This document shows, piece after piece, positions 20,227-31,809 of a stretch of DNA of 64,000 bases (its first letter is position 1; every line of letters begins with the position of its first letter). A program made the translations under genes and the position numbers. Under the pieces are notes generated by a model. The model worked only from the letters and a program-made list of their open reading frames with translations. It had not been told where the DNA came from and did not search any database. The DNA lies in contig NC_087252.1 of the NCBI RefSeq assembly GCF_037042905.1, positions 37,742,056-37,806,055 on the forward strand. The letters run 5' to 3'. The DNA comes from Lytechinus pictus (taxonomy: Eukaryota > Echinodermata > Echinoidea > Temnopleuroida > Toxopneustidae).

Positions 20227-20894
20227 GAATGAAAAAAATATATTGAAAACTGATTTACTCAATTACGGTACCCCCGGCCCCCGGTAATGCATTTAATTTC
20301 TCCATCTTTTGTTAGGGATACATAATGCAAACATAGAAATATCAAATGAGATGTATGATTCAATGTCATAACATAATAACATGAAAGTAGGGACATCAGC
20401 CCACCTAATGAATATTCATGACATTCATACTGTTTTTCACAAAATATTGCTCGACTTTGATCAAAATTTAATAACTTTAATATCAGATTTCAATGAAATT
20501 TCAAGCATTTCGCTAATTTTATTTTAGTTTAGTTATAATCTTTTTAATCTGCTTTCTCACAGAAGTACACACGCCCGTACATGCATCTAAGTAAACGCAT
20601 ATAAATTAATTGCCATAACCTTTGCTTTGAAAAAAAGAACACATTTTCAGATGGCCGGCGCCTCAGTTTTATGCATTATAATATATGGAATAATCATACC
20701 AGATGATGCATCCAATTAATGCACAGCACGTGCTGCACAAAAGAAAAAAATTATAATTTACCTAGGGTAAGGATCTTGACATGACATGCACACGCACTCA
20801 TCATCATGAAACCCGCATGTTTTTATATAGTTACATGTATTTTATATTACTATTGTTATTATTATTTTAGATCAGTATTTTTAGTAGTATAGTA

Positions 20895-21310
20895 CAGGGT
20901 TCCAAACTTTTCAAGAAAACAAAATTCCCTGATTTTTCCCTGAAGTTTAAAAATTCTCTGATAATTATTTAAACCCATTCCCAGTTTCGCATGTTTTCGC
21001 AAGTTGTTGCAATGAATTACATGTATTTTCAGTATAATTTTTGAACAATAATGTAAAACTAATTCGTAATAGTACCACCATAACCAGTCATTCAACAGAT
21101 ATTGTTTTGATTATGCAACAAAATATAACAGGGTCTGACTAACTACCGTGCTTTCGACTTTTGGGCTGATCAAAATTCCCTGATTTTTCCCTCATTTCAG
21201 GCATTTTTCCCTGATTTGAGGTATCTTTTTATCAAGTTCCCTGATTTTTCCCTGACTGGAAAAAAGTAAAATAATTTTCCATGATTTCCCTGATGGGCTG
21301 GAAACCATTA
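20895..21310. repeat. Element with repeated TTCCCTGATTTTTCCCTGA
   Basis: The motif occurs about five times; the ends (AGGGTTCCAAAC and GGCTGGAAACC) suggest an inverted pair. In PRDM10 intron 1. A (TAG)n tract follows at about 21362-21400. Confidence 0.5.
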
Positions 21311-22633
21311 TTGTTATTATTATATTATATATCATTATTTTTATTAGTAGTACTTAGGCCTAGTAGTAGTAGTAGTAGTAGTACTACTACTAGTAGTAGA
21401 TATATATGATTATCATTATCAATTTTAATCACACAATCATTCATTTATTTCATATTTAATATAACAATTTAAACAATTTCTTCAATTTTTTAATCATATA
21501 TTTTAATCATTCTATTTTTTTTATTTTTTTTTCAGCTGAATTAAGCCTGAAACTATTTAAGTTGAATGTTATTGCTAGTTTATTAAATATTAATATTAGT
21601 TAGTTTTAATATTATTATTATATTAACGTTAGAAAAACAGTCAAATGAAATCAACTCAAGTCTCAACTCAACTCCTGACAGGAGTGCACTGAGTAAAAAA
21701 ATGAAAAATCAAGAATAAACAAAACAAAACATAAATTAAATAATCACAAACTTTATTTGGAACAAGGGATAGGATCTGCAACTTATCAATATCAACAAAA
21801 ATCAGACAGACAAGAAGGTTTTGACACCCCTATTATTGTAAATGGACATTATCCGGACCCGGGGTCGGTCCATTTTTCCCAGGTTGGTCCATCCAACACA
21901 CAGAGGTTCTAGTTCTACATTGTAAAACTTCGCGGGGGCGATGGCACTCCCCCGGCCGTGCGTGGCCTCCGTATCAAGCTCACGGCCGCTAACTGAACCA
22001 GGCCAGGGAGGGTCAATTCGAGGGGCATATGGAAAATAATTTCATGAAATGTCTCATTGGCATACAGCCCTCTTGGTCGCATGACTTATCTTGATTGATT
22101 TGCACAGAATATGATATAATTTAGGGTAATGACAGTGAACAAAACTGTTTCCTTGTTAGCTAATAAATATTTATCGGCATTTTCCCCCTCGCCATTTTGT
22201 CTTCGACGTTGCAAAGACTCCCCTACTTAAAATTGCGGAGCAGACAATGCGTCAAGAAGAGGAAAGTGAAAACACAATTTGAGGGCAAGCAAGACCAAAA
22301 TCATTCACAAAATTAAAACTGCTTTTGAAATAAGTACTTAATAATAGCATATTTATTGATATCATGTTCAATAACAGTTATTTAACACCTTATATTTGGC
22401 GTCAATCGTGAGCATTGCGAAGGTTGGGTCGTGGAAATAATTTTGGGTGGGTCGTGACGTATTTTTATCGAGCGTTATGTATGCGAAATTTTCACGGAAT
22501 ATTTTGGGCTATATGAAAATATAAGTGTGATGACATCACGTATACAACATTAATATGAGAAAACGAACCAAAAATCTTCATATTCGGCACCTGAGACCTT
22601 AATGGTTGAATTTCTAGGTAGATTTTTGCTTAC

Positions 22634-22700
22634 CCTTTTCCTTCGGCGTCACAGCTTGTTTGCGCCCGGGTCCGGTACTTTCAGAGCCAAATGAAAGCTG
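22634..22700 (-). promoter_or_regulatory. Probable PRDM10 promoter and non-coding first exon
   Basis: On the minus strand a GC-richer block (ACCGGACCCGGGCGCAAAC, then GTGACGCCGAAGG) ends in a strong donor AAAAGG|GTAAGC at 22633. An inverted CCAAT box (ATTGG on plus at 22708-22712) lies about 75 bp upstream of that donor, at a plausible distance from a start site. The first acceptor downstream in the gene is 19650, giving an intron of about 3 kb. No transcript data; the start site is not pinned. Confidence 0.4.
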
Positions 22701-23439
22701 CAATCTCATTGGATAGCGCTCTCATCAAGCAGAGTTATAGATTTGACTTTTCTGTTTCATACCGAGTTTCCTACTTCAAAAAATAAACTTAATTTGCATA
22801 GTTATTTCCATTTTATTATATTCATTTCCAGTATGCATCATAATTTCATTAAAATTGATCCAAAATTAAGAACATTAGCTTGAAATAGCGACGGTTGTCA
22901 ACAACAGAATTCAACCAATGAAATCGCACGGTTAAACTTGGTAAAGTCGGTTGGGTCGCTCCAAATTTTGATGAATATTAATGATATGCAAATAAGGTAA
23001 ATTGACGACACGTCGTAAGTACTCCTTCATAAAAATGGGTTTTTCTTCAATTAATAATGGACTCTCCCATAAAGTTTGGACCACTTGCAGAGGGAAAAAA
23101 TACTGGATTTTTTTCTTATACCGAAGGCCAATTATTAACACCACCAGAGGCCTTTTCGCAAAGAACATATAGTTCTAATATCATGTAAAACTTTGACGTA
23201 TTCGGGGACGTATTGCAAGTATTAAGCTGGGACACATCGACCCCACAATTAAAAAGTCACATGGGGTCACATGTATCCAATCGAACACGTTCGCCATAAT
23301 CAATAACCTTTAATTATTGCGCCCTGTGTGGTTTTCACTTCTTTTTAAAAACACTTCTGTATCTTTTCTTTTTTGGTCACTGCAATAATTGTTGTCAACT
23401 GCACTTTACAATAATGGCATGGCGTGTCTCTAATTTAAT

Positions 23440-23914
23440 AATAAGTTATGACATTTTACAATTTTGCTTAATTTCACAAAAACAGTAATATGCACATCCT
23501 GGTCGGAATATGCAAATGAGGCATATTTCTTTTGTATCTTATTATATGAAATATAAAATATTATAATATTCTCCTGATTATATCTAACAACAATAAATTC
23601 CTCCCTTAACATGTGGAATAAGCATTGTTTAATATACCATATGATTCAGTCAAGCTGGTCCCGATTGCATGTCCAAGTCAACTATATAATCAAAATTGAA
23701 ATAAACAATAAAAAACATTAGTAATTAGTGAGTGAAGGACATCATCGACTGCCTCATTGCATGTCACTGAGTTGTGCATATTTGTGAAAAATAAGCGAAA
23801 CTTTAAAATATCATAACTTTCATATTTTACATCCGATTTTGATGTTGTTTTCAGCGTAGTTTGATTTTTCTCTATTCATTCAAAATTTTCTGGGGTGGAC
23901 TTGACCTTTAATAA
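23440..23914. mobile_element. Family U MITE, diverged and left-truncated
   Basis: Interior (TATGCAAATGAGGCATATTT) and right arm (TTTACATCCGATTTTGATG, GGTGGACTTGACCTTTAA) are recognisable; the outer left end is missing. A smaller relic is at about 24660-24896. Confidence 0.65.
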
Positions 23915-24099
23915 GTGAAGCAATAAATTACTTTTGGCATGTGATTCATGTCTAACTCGATTTCATTTATTAAAAAAAAATGAAACACTGCATTACTACT
24001 ATGCCTTCATGGAACAATAAAAATGAAATTGCCCATTACTAGAACACATTAAATTCTTGCCATAGCAACAAAAATAGGAGGTGATGAGAAAAATAATTA

Positions 24100-24450
24100 G
24101 AAGCAGGAAATTTAAGAGGGAAGATGATCGGAAGCATGTACGGAACCTCAGACATGGAGTGCTAGAAGAAGCAAAGAAAATAAGATTGAGAAGATAGAAT
24201 AAGGGAACAAGAAAGAATATGAAGAAGAAAGAAAGAACGGACATATTTTCCTTTTTAATGCAGTAAGAGAAGATGAAGGAGCAGTAGGCATGGTAGGAGG
24301 GGAGGAGGAAAAAAAGAATAAGCAAGAGGAGAAAAGGAGAGGAAGAAGAAGTTAGAAGGAGGAAGAGGAGAAGGAGGATCGAAGAGGAGAGGAGGAAAAG
24401 GGAAGAAAGAGAAGAAAAAAAAGGGGGAAAAGCTGACAAAATTAAGACCC
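24100..24450 (+). repeat. Polypurine tract (GA/GGA-rich)
   Basis: Over 300 bp almost free of pyrimidines from about 24150, ending in runs of A, G and C plus (ATA)n. The long minus-strand open frame over it is low-complexity Ser/Leu/Phe and is not a gene. Confidence 0.75.
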
Positions 24451-25591
24451 CCCCCCCAAAAAAAAAAAAATAATAATAATAATAAATAAATAATGATAAA
24501 AACAATAAGAAAATTATTAAAAGGCGAAAAAGCCTTTAATTCAACAGGATTGACAGTACATCTAAGAAGGAAGAAATTAAGTAATCCCTTGAATGGAACA
24601 GAACTTCAACTTCCTGGTAGAGAGGGGGGGGGGCTTGCAATCCTGCATCCTCTCATTAAAATCCAGCCCAAGAAAGATTTGGTTTGAATAAAATTAAGAT
24701 AATTGAAATAAACTAAATAAACTGAAAGCCGAAAAAAATTTCATCAACATCAGATGTAAAAGAAGAAATTTATGACATTTTATACTTAATTTGCTAAATT
24801 TCCCAAATCTGTATACACATGCAGACCTTCACTTGTTTGATGTTACCTTGTTTATTCAAATCAACCTTTTGTTGGAGTGGACTAGATCTTTGACCAGAAC
24901 TGCCAAGACATACATTTCTAAGGAGGATTTCAAACGCATGTTGTATTAAAAGTATAACTTTATTCACAACAAGAGGAATCAATCAAAATACAATTTCATT
25001 CACTTCACAACAAAATATAATTCAGACTTAATCCCAAGGTTATCACAAAGTAATTTCTGATGAGAGTAATATAGACCCCTGCATTGATTTCTTTTTTAGA
25101 TATACAATAAACAAAATAAATGTGTAGAGATCAAACTTGATAAATCACACACAGAATATACTCTGACAGCACCCATAAAATGAATGGTAAAAGGGATTAT
25201 TATAAACATAAATATACTTTTCATCATGCTGAAATCAATAAAATGCTACAATGTCTTCTAGTCGCACAGGATCACATTTCCATTACCAGCATGCACAAAA
25301 TTCTTATGCAATTATATTAAGAGGAGATATCATGAAACATTGATATGTATATTCGAATGGTACAGGAGAGAAATTACCGGCTATACCATACATTGTGCAT
25401 ACTAACCTTGCAATAAGTACGAGTGGCATAAACATAGCTGGATGAGTGTTCATGTTTAAAATCCAGCCCATTTATATCTATAATATATTGGATGAAGCTA
25501 TTGAAGTATGAATACCTGAAGTTTGTTTGACATGTCACGAATGTCTATCAGAATCTCAGTAGTTGGCCTATACACCATACAAAGTATGGTG

Positions 25592-26205
25592 TTAAAGGTC
25601 AAGTCCACCCCCAGAAAAAAGTTGATTTAAATAAATAGAGAAAAATCAAACATGAATAACGCTGAAAACTTCATCAAAATCGGATGTAAAATAGGAAAGT
25701 TATGACATTTTAAAGTTCCGCTTATTTTTCACAAAATAGTTATATGCTCAACTCAGTGATATGCAAATGAGAGTCGATGATGTCACTCACTCACTATTTC
25801 TTTTGTTTTTTATTGCTTGAATTATACAATATTTCAATTTTTACGAATTTGACAATTAGGACCCCCTTGCTTGAACCCACAAAATGTTAAAATAATGGAA
25901 TTCCATGTGTTCAGGGAGGAATTAAACTCTGTTTCACATGACAGTGACGAGAAAATCCAAATATTTCATATAATAAAATACAAAAGAAATAGTGAGTGGG
26001 TGATGTCATCGGTTCCCTCATTTGCATACCGAACAGGGTGTGCATGTAACAGTTTTGTGAAATTAAGCGAAACCTTTAAAATGTCATAACTTTCTTAATT
26101 TACATCCGATTTTGATGAAATTTTCAGTGTTATGCTTGCATGCTTGTTTGATTTTTCTCTTTCTATTCAAATCAGCATTTTTGTTGGGGTGGAATTGTCC
26201 TTTAA
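25592..26205. mobile_element. Family U fold-back MITE, full copy
   Basis: Ends TTAAAGGTCAAGTCCACCC and, inverted, GGTGGAATTGTCCTTTAA. Same interior as the 11336 and 35919 copies, about 614 bp. Confidence 0.85.
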
Positions 26206-26696
26206 TAATACCACCAACCAGTGTAAATATGAGATAACTGCATCCTAAGATGTTGAAAAATGTAAACAACATCGAGTTATAAAATCATAACACCAAATAA
26301 TGTTAAAATAAAAAATAAAAAAAATAACACCACCAATAGGTGTTGAACACCACAAATGGGTGTTGAACACCATGAATATCCCACTTGTGTAAAATGCTTA
26401 TTGTGGTCCTCTGTAAACACTGGTGTATATAAACACCACTGTTTTTGCAATGAAAGTGGATTAATACAGAAGGGGCCATTAAATCCTCAGCTAGGACAGC
26501 ATTTATTTCCTTCGGAATACAAAAAACACATCATTTTAAGCATATTGAATAATGAAATAATAAAAAAAAAACGAAACAGCAGTTTCCAATAAAATACACA
26601 TATTAAAGCACACTGCATGATGGGATTAACAAAAAATAACAAATAATCAAGGTAAACAATATTCTAATGCTGTTTCTGTGTTGAAAATATATCAGT

Positions 26697-27241
26697 GGCC
26701 CGTCTTACAAAGAGTTACGATTGATCTGACCAATCGCAACGATGGAAAGCCAGCAAAGTCAACATATAAAATGCATGTTTGTTCAAAAAAAATTCTAGAT
26801 ATGAATGTATATCCATAACTTCATTGATTTCTTGACAATGTGGTGTGATCTCCTTTGTTTACAAGGACATTTTGCAAATTTCCTGTAGAAAAAATTATGA
26901 CATTGATGGATTTCCATGGAGTTACGATTGATTGGATCAATCATAACTCTTTGTAAGACGGGCACCAGGGCCCTGTTGTACAAAGAGTTACGATTGATCC
27001 GATCAATCGTAAATATGGCAAGCCAGCAAAGTCAACATACGAAATGCATGTTTGTTAAAAAAAATTTCTAGATATGAATGCATATCCATAAATTCATTGA
27101 TTTCTTGACAATTTGGGGTGTTCTCCTTTGATTACAAAGGACATTTTGCAAATTTCCTGTAGAAAAAATTATGACACTGATGGATTTCCATAGAGTTACG
27201 ATTGATCGGATCAATCGTAACTCTTTGTACAACGGGGCCCA
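26697..27241. mobile_element. Two family C MITEs side by side
   Basis: Copies at about 26697-26964 and 26966-27241, each bounded by (C)GGGGCCC-like ends and AAAGAGTTACGATTGATC arms, with nearly identical interiors and the same orientation. Confidence 0.8.
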
Positions 27242-28794
27242 GGTCTCCCCCTCCCCAAGAAATTTTCTTGTACATTAACCATTAGAGAAACTGAAATTTC
27301 TACTTCACTACTCGTCAATTAACAGTAAATAATTACACAATTTCAAATCATTCAAATACCATGCATACATTTTGAAAGACATGTAATTCAAGTGACGGTA
27401 TCCAGTAACCTTCGCATCCATTGTTCAAAGGATTTCAATAACAAATTTCAATAGCGATGGTCATTGCAGTATAAGCTACTATAGTGACTTGAATGCGCAT
27501 TATTGATCATACATGTATCCTATTCGGCAGAGTAATAACAAATGGAAAAAATATGTACATCAGTAAATTGCTGGTTATTTATATTTGACAACTCAATTAA
27601 CATCTATAAATACAACATACCCAATTTTGATTTTCTGAATGAAAATGCTTAAATTGGTCATAATTTAATTTCTTTACAGGCACAATGGTAGACATTTTAG
27701 TATGGTAACTAACATAAGTAATACAATCATTTGTGTGAAAGCAAACAAATTAAAAAATAACACATGACGGTGAAGTTTTGAAATAGATTAAGAAGTTGCC
27801 AATGTTTTTTTTTTCAAGATAACTAGATCATTATTGAACTAAGTTTGTATTACGAAGAAATAATGAACAGCTCTTATAAATTGTTGATGTAATTCATTAT
27901 GATTAAGCTGCACTTTTGACCGTACTATCTGAAAGGATAATAAAAAAAACTAGAGAGAATATGATATAAAGGGTATTTTTGGGGTACGGAGAAAATGTCC
28001 TGCACAGTGCAAACCATAATGAAAAAAGTTATGAATTAGGTCTGTTTGAAATTCCCTCAGATATGGTAAATTCATATTTTACAAAATCATATATTTTTTA
28101 TTGTAGCTCAACATTTGGCTAACATTTGCCTCTGTTATATTCTCCTTCCTCTTTAGAGAACAAATGTGCAATAGGCATCAATTCCTTGTTATTTACAAAT
28201 GAAATCTCAGCTTTCAACTCTTTTGATTACATTTTTAAAACAATCAATGGTACACATACATGAAAGAAACATTTGATTCAAAGGCATTATTTGATTAATA
28301 CAACAAAATCACTCAACAACATAGAATTTTCAAAATGAAAGATATTGGAATAACGATAACAAGGTCACTTGAATAATCAATATGATCAACTTTTGGTCAA
28401 CTTGTAATTGACATTATTGCATTTTGGGAACATGAAGTGACATCGCTCCCGAAAATCAAACACATGAAAGATGTTATCTATACCATGAATACCAGTTTAC
28501 AGCATATATATTCTCAAAATTCCATAATACATGAATTGAAGTACAATTTCAGTATATTTCATACAATACTACATCAAATTCACAATAACTTCATATACCT
28601 TCCTGTTTAGAAAAAAAAAGCTGTTAACTAATTGAGCACAGCAATGAATGAGCATGATAAAAACATTATCTTTATAATTATCATTATTGATATTACAATG
28701 TATCATTATTATAATTGTTTATATCATCATTATACAAGTGAATCGGCCTAATTTATACTCATTTGGACCCACAGAAATTCCCACAGCTCTGTTG

Positions 28795-29190
28795 ACAAGG
28801 TGCTGTGAACGGTTTATTTCCAATTCGTCTCATGCCAATTTGTCCAATTGCCAACTTGTCTCCTCTCATTTGGTCTACCATCAGTTCGTCCACTCACCAC
28901 ATGGTCTACTTCCATTTAGTCCAATGTCATTCTGTTTAATAACCAGTTGGTCCAATAGCCATTTAGTCCACCATTGGTCTAATTGGACTTAAGTGTTAGT
29001 TGTGCAAAATGAATGAAAATGAAATGGATATTAGACCAACCGGTTATTAGACGAAATGGTAATTAGACGAAGTGATGATTGGACCAAATGATTAATGGAC
29101 CAAATGATTATTAGATGAAATGTTGATGGACGGAATGGCATTAGGCTAAATGAAAGTAGACCATGTGGTGAGTGGACGAGTTGGCTCCCT
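28795..29190. repeat. Fold-back built of short ATTNGACNAAATGG units
   Basis: Left half reads CCAATTCGTC/CCATTTAGTCC units, right half their complement (ATTAGACGAAATGG). The ends match as an inverted pair (CCACATGGTCTACTT versus AGTAGACCATGTGG). A relative is at 29785-29965. Confidence 0.75.
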
Positions 29191-29784
29191 GTTCTTATCA
29201 TTAGGTAATCATCAACATCATCAACATCATTATCAATCAATGAGTGAGAATACATGTACAAGTAACATAATTCCATTCTCTCACCCCCCCCCCCAACAAC
29301 CTCATGACGGAAACAATTAAGTTCTGCTTAATCAATAAAGACAAATAAAAAGTTCAACATTAGTTTCAAACCCGGGATTGAAATTTGTACTACTTTTGAA
29401 ATCAGAACAAATGTAATAAATATGTAAAAATGACTTGGCTTCCCATAATACATGTAACAAGAAAATAAAATGAAGACAATTACATGCATCTTATACACAA
29501 TGAATTTCCAGCTTGAGATTACAAACAAATCACATTTTGCACATTAGGCAAAGTACTTTTTTTCCAAATATGAAATTCCATAAAGCAATCCTTCATAAAA
29601 GTGACCCACAGAGTATATAATTACAAAAAATACATTGTCCTACCTGAAAACTAAAGAATGCCTCAGATTCAGAAACGCAATATAACATCAAGATCCCCTT
29701 TATATGTTTACTCATTTGACATTAGGGCGATTCCATGCTAGAAAATCAGCCATTTTCGCAACATTTTTTAACTTACCAGAATAT

Positions 29785-29965
29785 GTAATGTCCAATTAGA
29801 CCAATGGTACATGGACGAAATGGCTATTGGACCAACTGGTATATAGACAAAATGGTGAATGGACAAAATGGCAATTAGACCATGTGGATAGTGGATGAAC
29901 TGATGGTAGACCAAATGATAGCAGACGAGTTGGTAATTGTATGAATTGGTGTAAGACCAATTGAA
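29785..29965. repeat. Second array of TGGACGAAATGG-type units
   Basis: About ten 15-18 bp units (ATTAGACCA, TGGACAAAATGG, GCAGACGAGTTGG), same family as 28795-29190. Confidence 0.7.
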
Positions 29966-30522
29966 AATAAAACCCTTGAACTGTCAAAAGGTTTGCAATG
30001 TACATGTACATGTATAAGGAAATTGCATAGAATATAAGCACATAGTATAGGCTTTTTGAAAAGGAGAATCTTGAAGAAAGTCCTAAGTAGGAAAATACTA
30101 TATACAGTATGAATCACTGTACAGAAATATAAATGGCGTAAATTGCCACACCAAGGGCAGTACTGTACAATCTTTACAATACATACAAAAATAGAATTTG
30201 ACGATGCATTCATTTCAATTACTCCTATGAATTCTGTATATTTGATAGTACTTATAACTTTGTCTTTGGGTAGATTTTTCTGAATTATCTATAGATATAA
30301 TCTGAAATATGCTAAATTCAATAAATTGAAAAAGGCCGAAACACCTATATAAAGTTACAAGATTTTTAAGTATACATGTAATATACGTATAGGCCTATAG
30401 TACACAGGAAGCACATGGAATACATTAGTTTATTACATGATGTAACGTTGAATTTGGTATGGAAAATGGAATAGGAAAAATATAATTTAGATATAACTTG
30501 TAACAACACTTCAAAATAGGTT

Positions 30523-30957
30523 GGCCCGAATTCACAAAGGTGGTTTTGAAAACCCACGGTTGAGTCCATGGTTTATGCAGATTTCCTGTATAAATTACGC
30601 TAAATTTAGCGAGTATCGGGCGCGTGTATAAAACATGTCCAATGCTGATGCGCGCATTTGTCAGAGTGCGCCAAATTGACGCTTGTTGCCGTGGTTATCC
30701 ACGCTATTTTATTCATGAGTCTACTGTTTTGAATAATTATTCCACTCTTCAAACAGTGGACTCATGAATAAAATAGCGTATCTAACCATGGTAACAGGCG
30801 TCAATTTGGCGCACTGCGACAAATGCGCGCATCAGCATTGGACATGTTTTATACACGCGCCCGATACGCGCTAAATTTAGCGTAATTTATACAGGAAATC
30901 TGCATAAACCATGGACTCAACCGTGGGTTTTCAAAACCACCTTTGTGAATTCGGGCC
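30523..30957. repeat. 435-bp near-perfect inverted repeat
   Basis: GGCCCGAATTCACAAAGG at left, CCTTTGTGAATTCGGGCC at right. The arms are about 205 bp each with very few mismatches; the central spacer is about 15-20 bp near 30740. Confidence 0.88.
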
Positions 30958-31809
30958 ATAGAGTTCAGAGTTTTGACAACAGCATAAATGAGCAGCCTTT
31001 TATATTTCATTATTGATCAATGCCATAGACCATTGAATAGAAACCAACTAAAATGACAAGCTCTTCTCAAGAAAAGAAAAGAGGAATCAGATATCTACAA
31101 TGTATTTGAAGAAGTAGCCCTATGCAATCAGTTCATGAAATTTCACCATCAGTTTAATTAACTGGTCCATGCATAATGTAATACCAGTCTTGATAAGCAC
31201 TGTTGTAAAGTGCTTTCAATATATTTTATGACCCCCAAAAAACCCATGATGATATCCTCATCAAAATTAAGACTCCAATTTAGGTACATCCTAAAGAAAT
31301 CGCACTTTATTTCCTCCTCCTCCCCTTCCTTACTTTCCCTATTCTACACAGACAAAAAAAACACAGAGCCTCAAGAAAACTTCCCTGCAGCAAAGGCACT
31401 AAAAAAGAAAGACCTGAATTTCTGTACCCTACCCACTACCTACTGATATCAATAAAATACTTCGCCTTTGTAACAAAAAGTGTGCAGCCTCGTCAATTTC
31501 TTTTCCCTTGGAAGTTTTTTTTAAGAATTAGGGTTATATAAAGTCTTTAAAACAGTTTTTACCCACAACTTTAGCCCATTGAAAATTATCAGGAACATAC
31601 ATCATTCGGGTGGTGATTCAGATGTTAAAAGGGGAAACCCAACAAATGATTGATATGATGCATGAAACAAATTAGGAGAAAAAAAAGATGTTGAAAGTTT
31701 GAAAACCAAGATCCTTAATATGTTGTAAATTTCAAATTGGCAATTTGGTAGGTAGTGTGTGACAGTTTGTAGCTTTCACTGGCTAATTTGGTAAGATTTG
31801 TAGCTGAGA

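Larger units (their letters stand above)
19650..22633 (-). other. PRDM10 intron 1
   Basis: Contains the 19823 MITE, the 20895 element, AT-rich simple repeats and a GC-rich patch at 21850-22020 (CGGCCGTGCGTGG, CGGACCCGGGGTCGG). The patch could be a repeat or a regulatory island. No exon recognised. Confidence 0.5.
22713..31809. other. Intergenic and/or long 3' UTR of the zinc-finger gene
   Basis: AT-rich, repeat-laden. No protein-coding exon recognised. Part of 24950-31809 may be 3' UTR (AATAAA on minus at 24964-24959 is one possible far signal), but many AATAAA sites occur and the end cannot be fixed. Confidence 0.4.

Noticed and set aside
23999-24505. 168-codon minus-strand open frame, Ser/Leu/Phe-rich
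   Set aside because: It is the translation of a polypurine tract; low complexity, no domain, no splice context.
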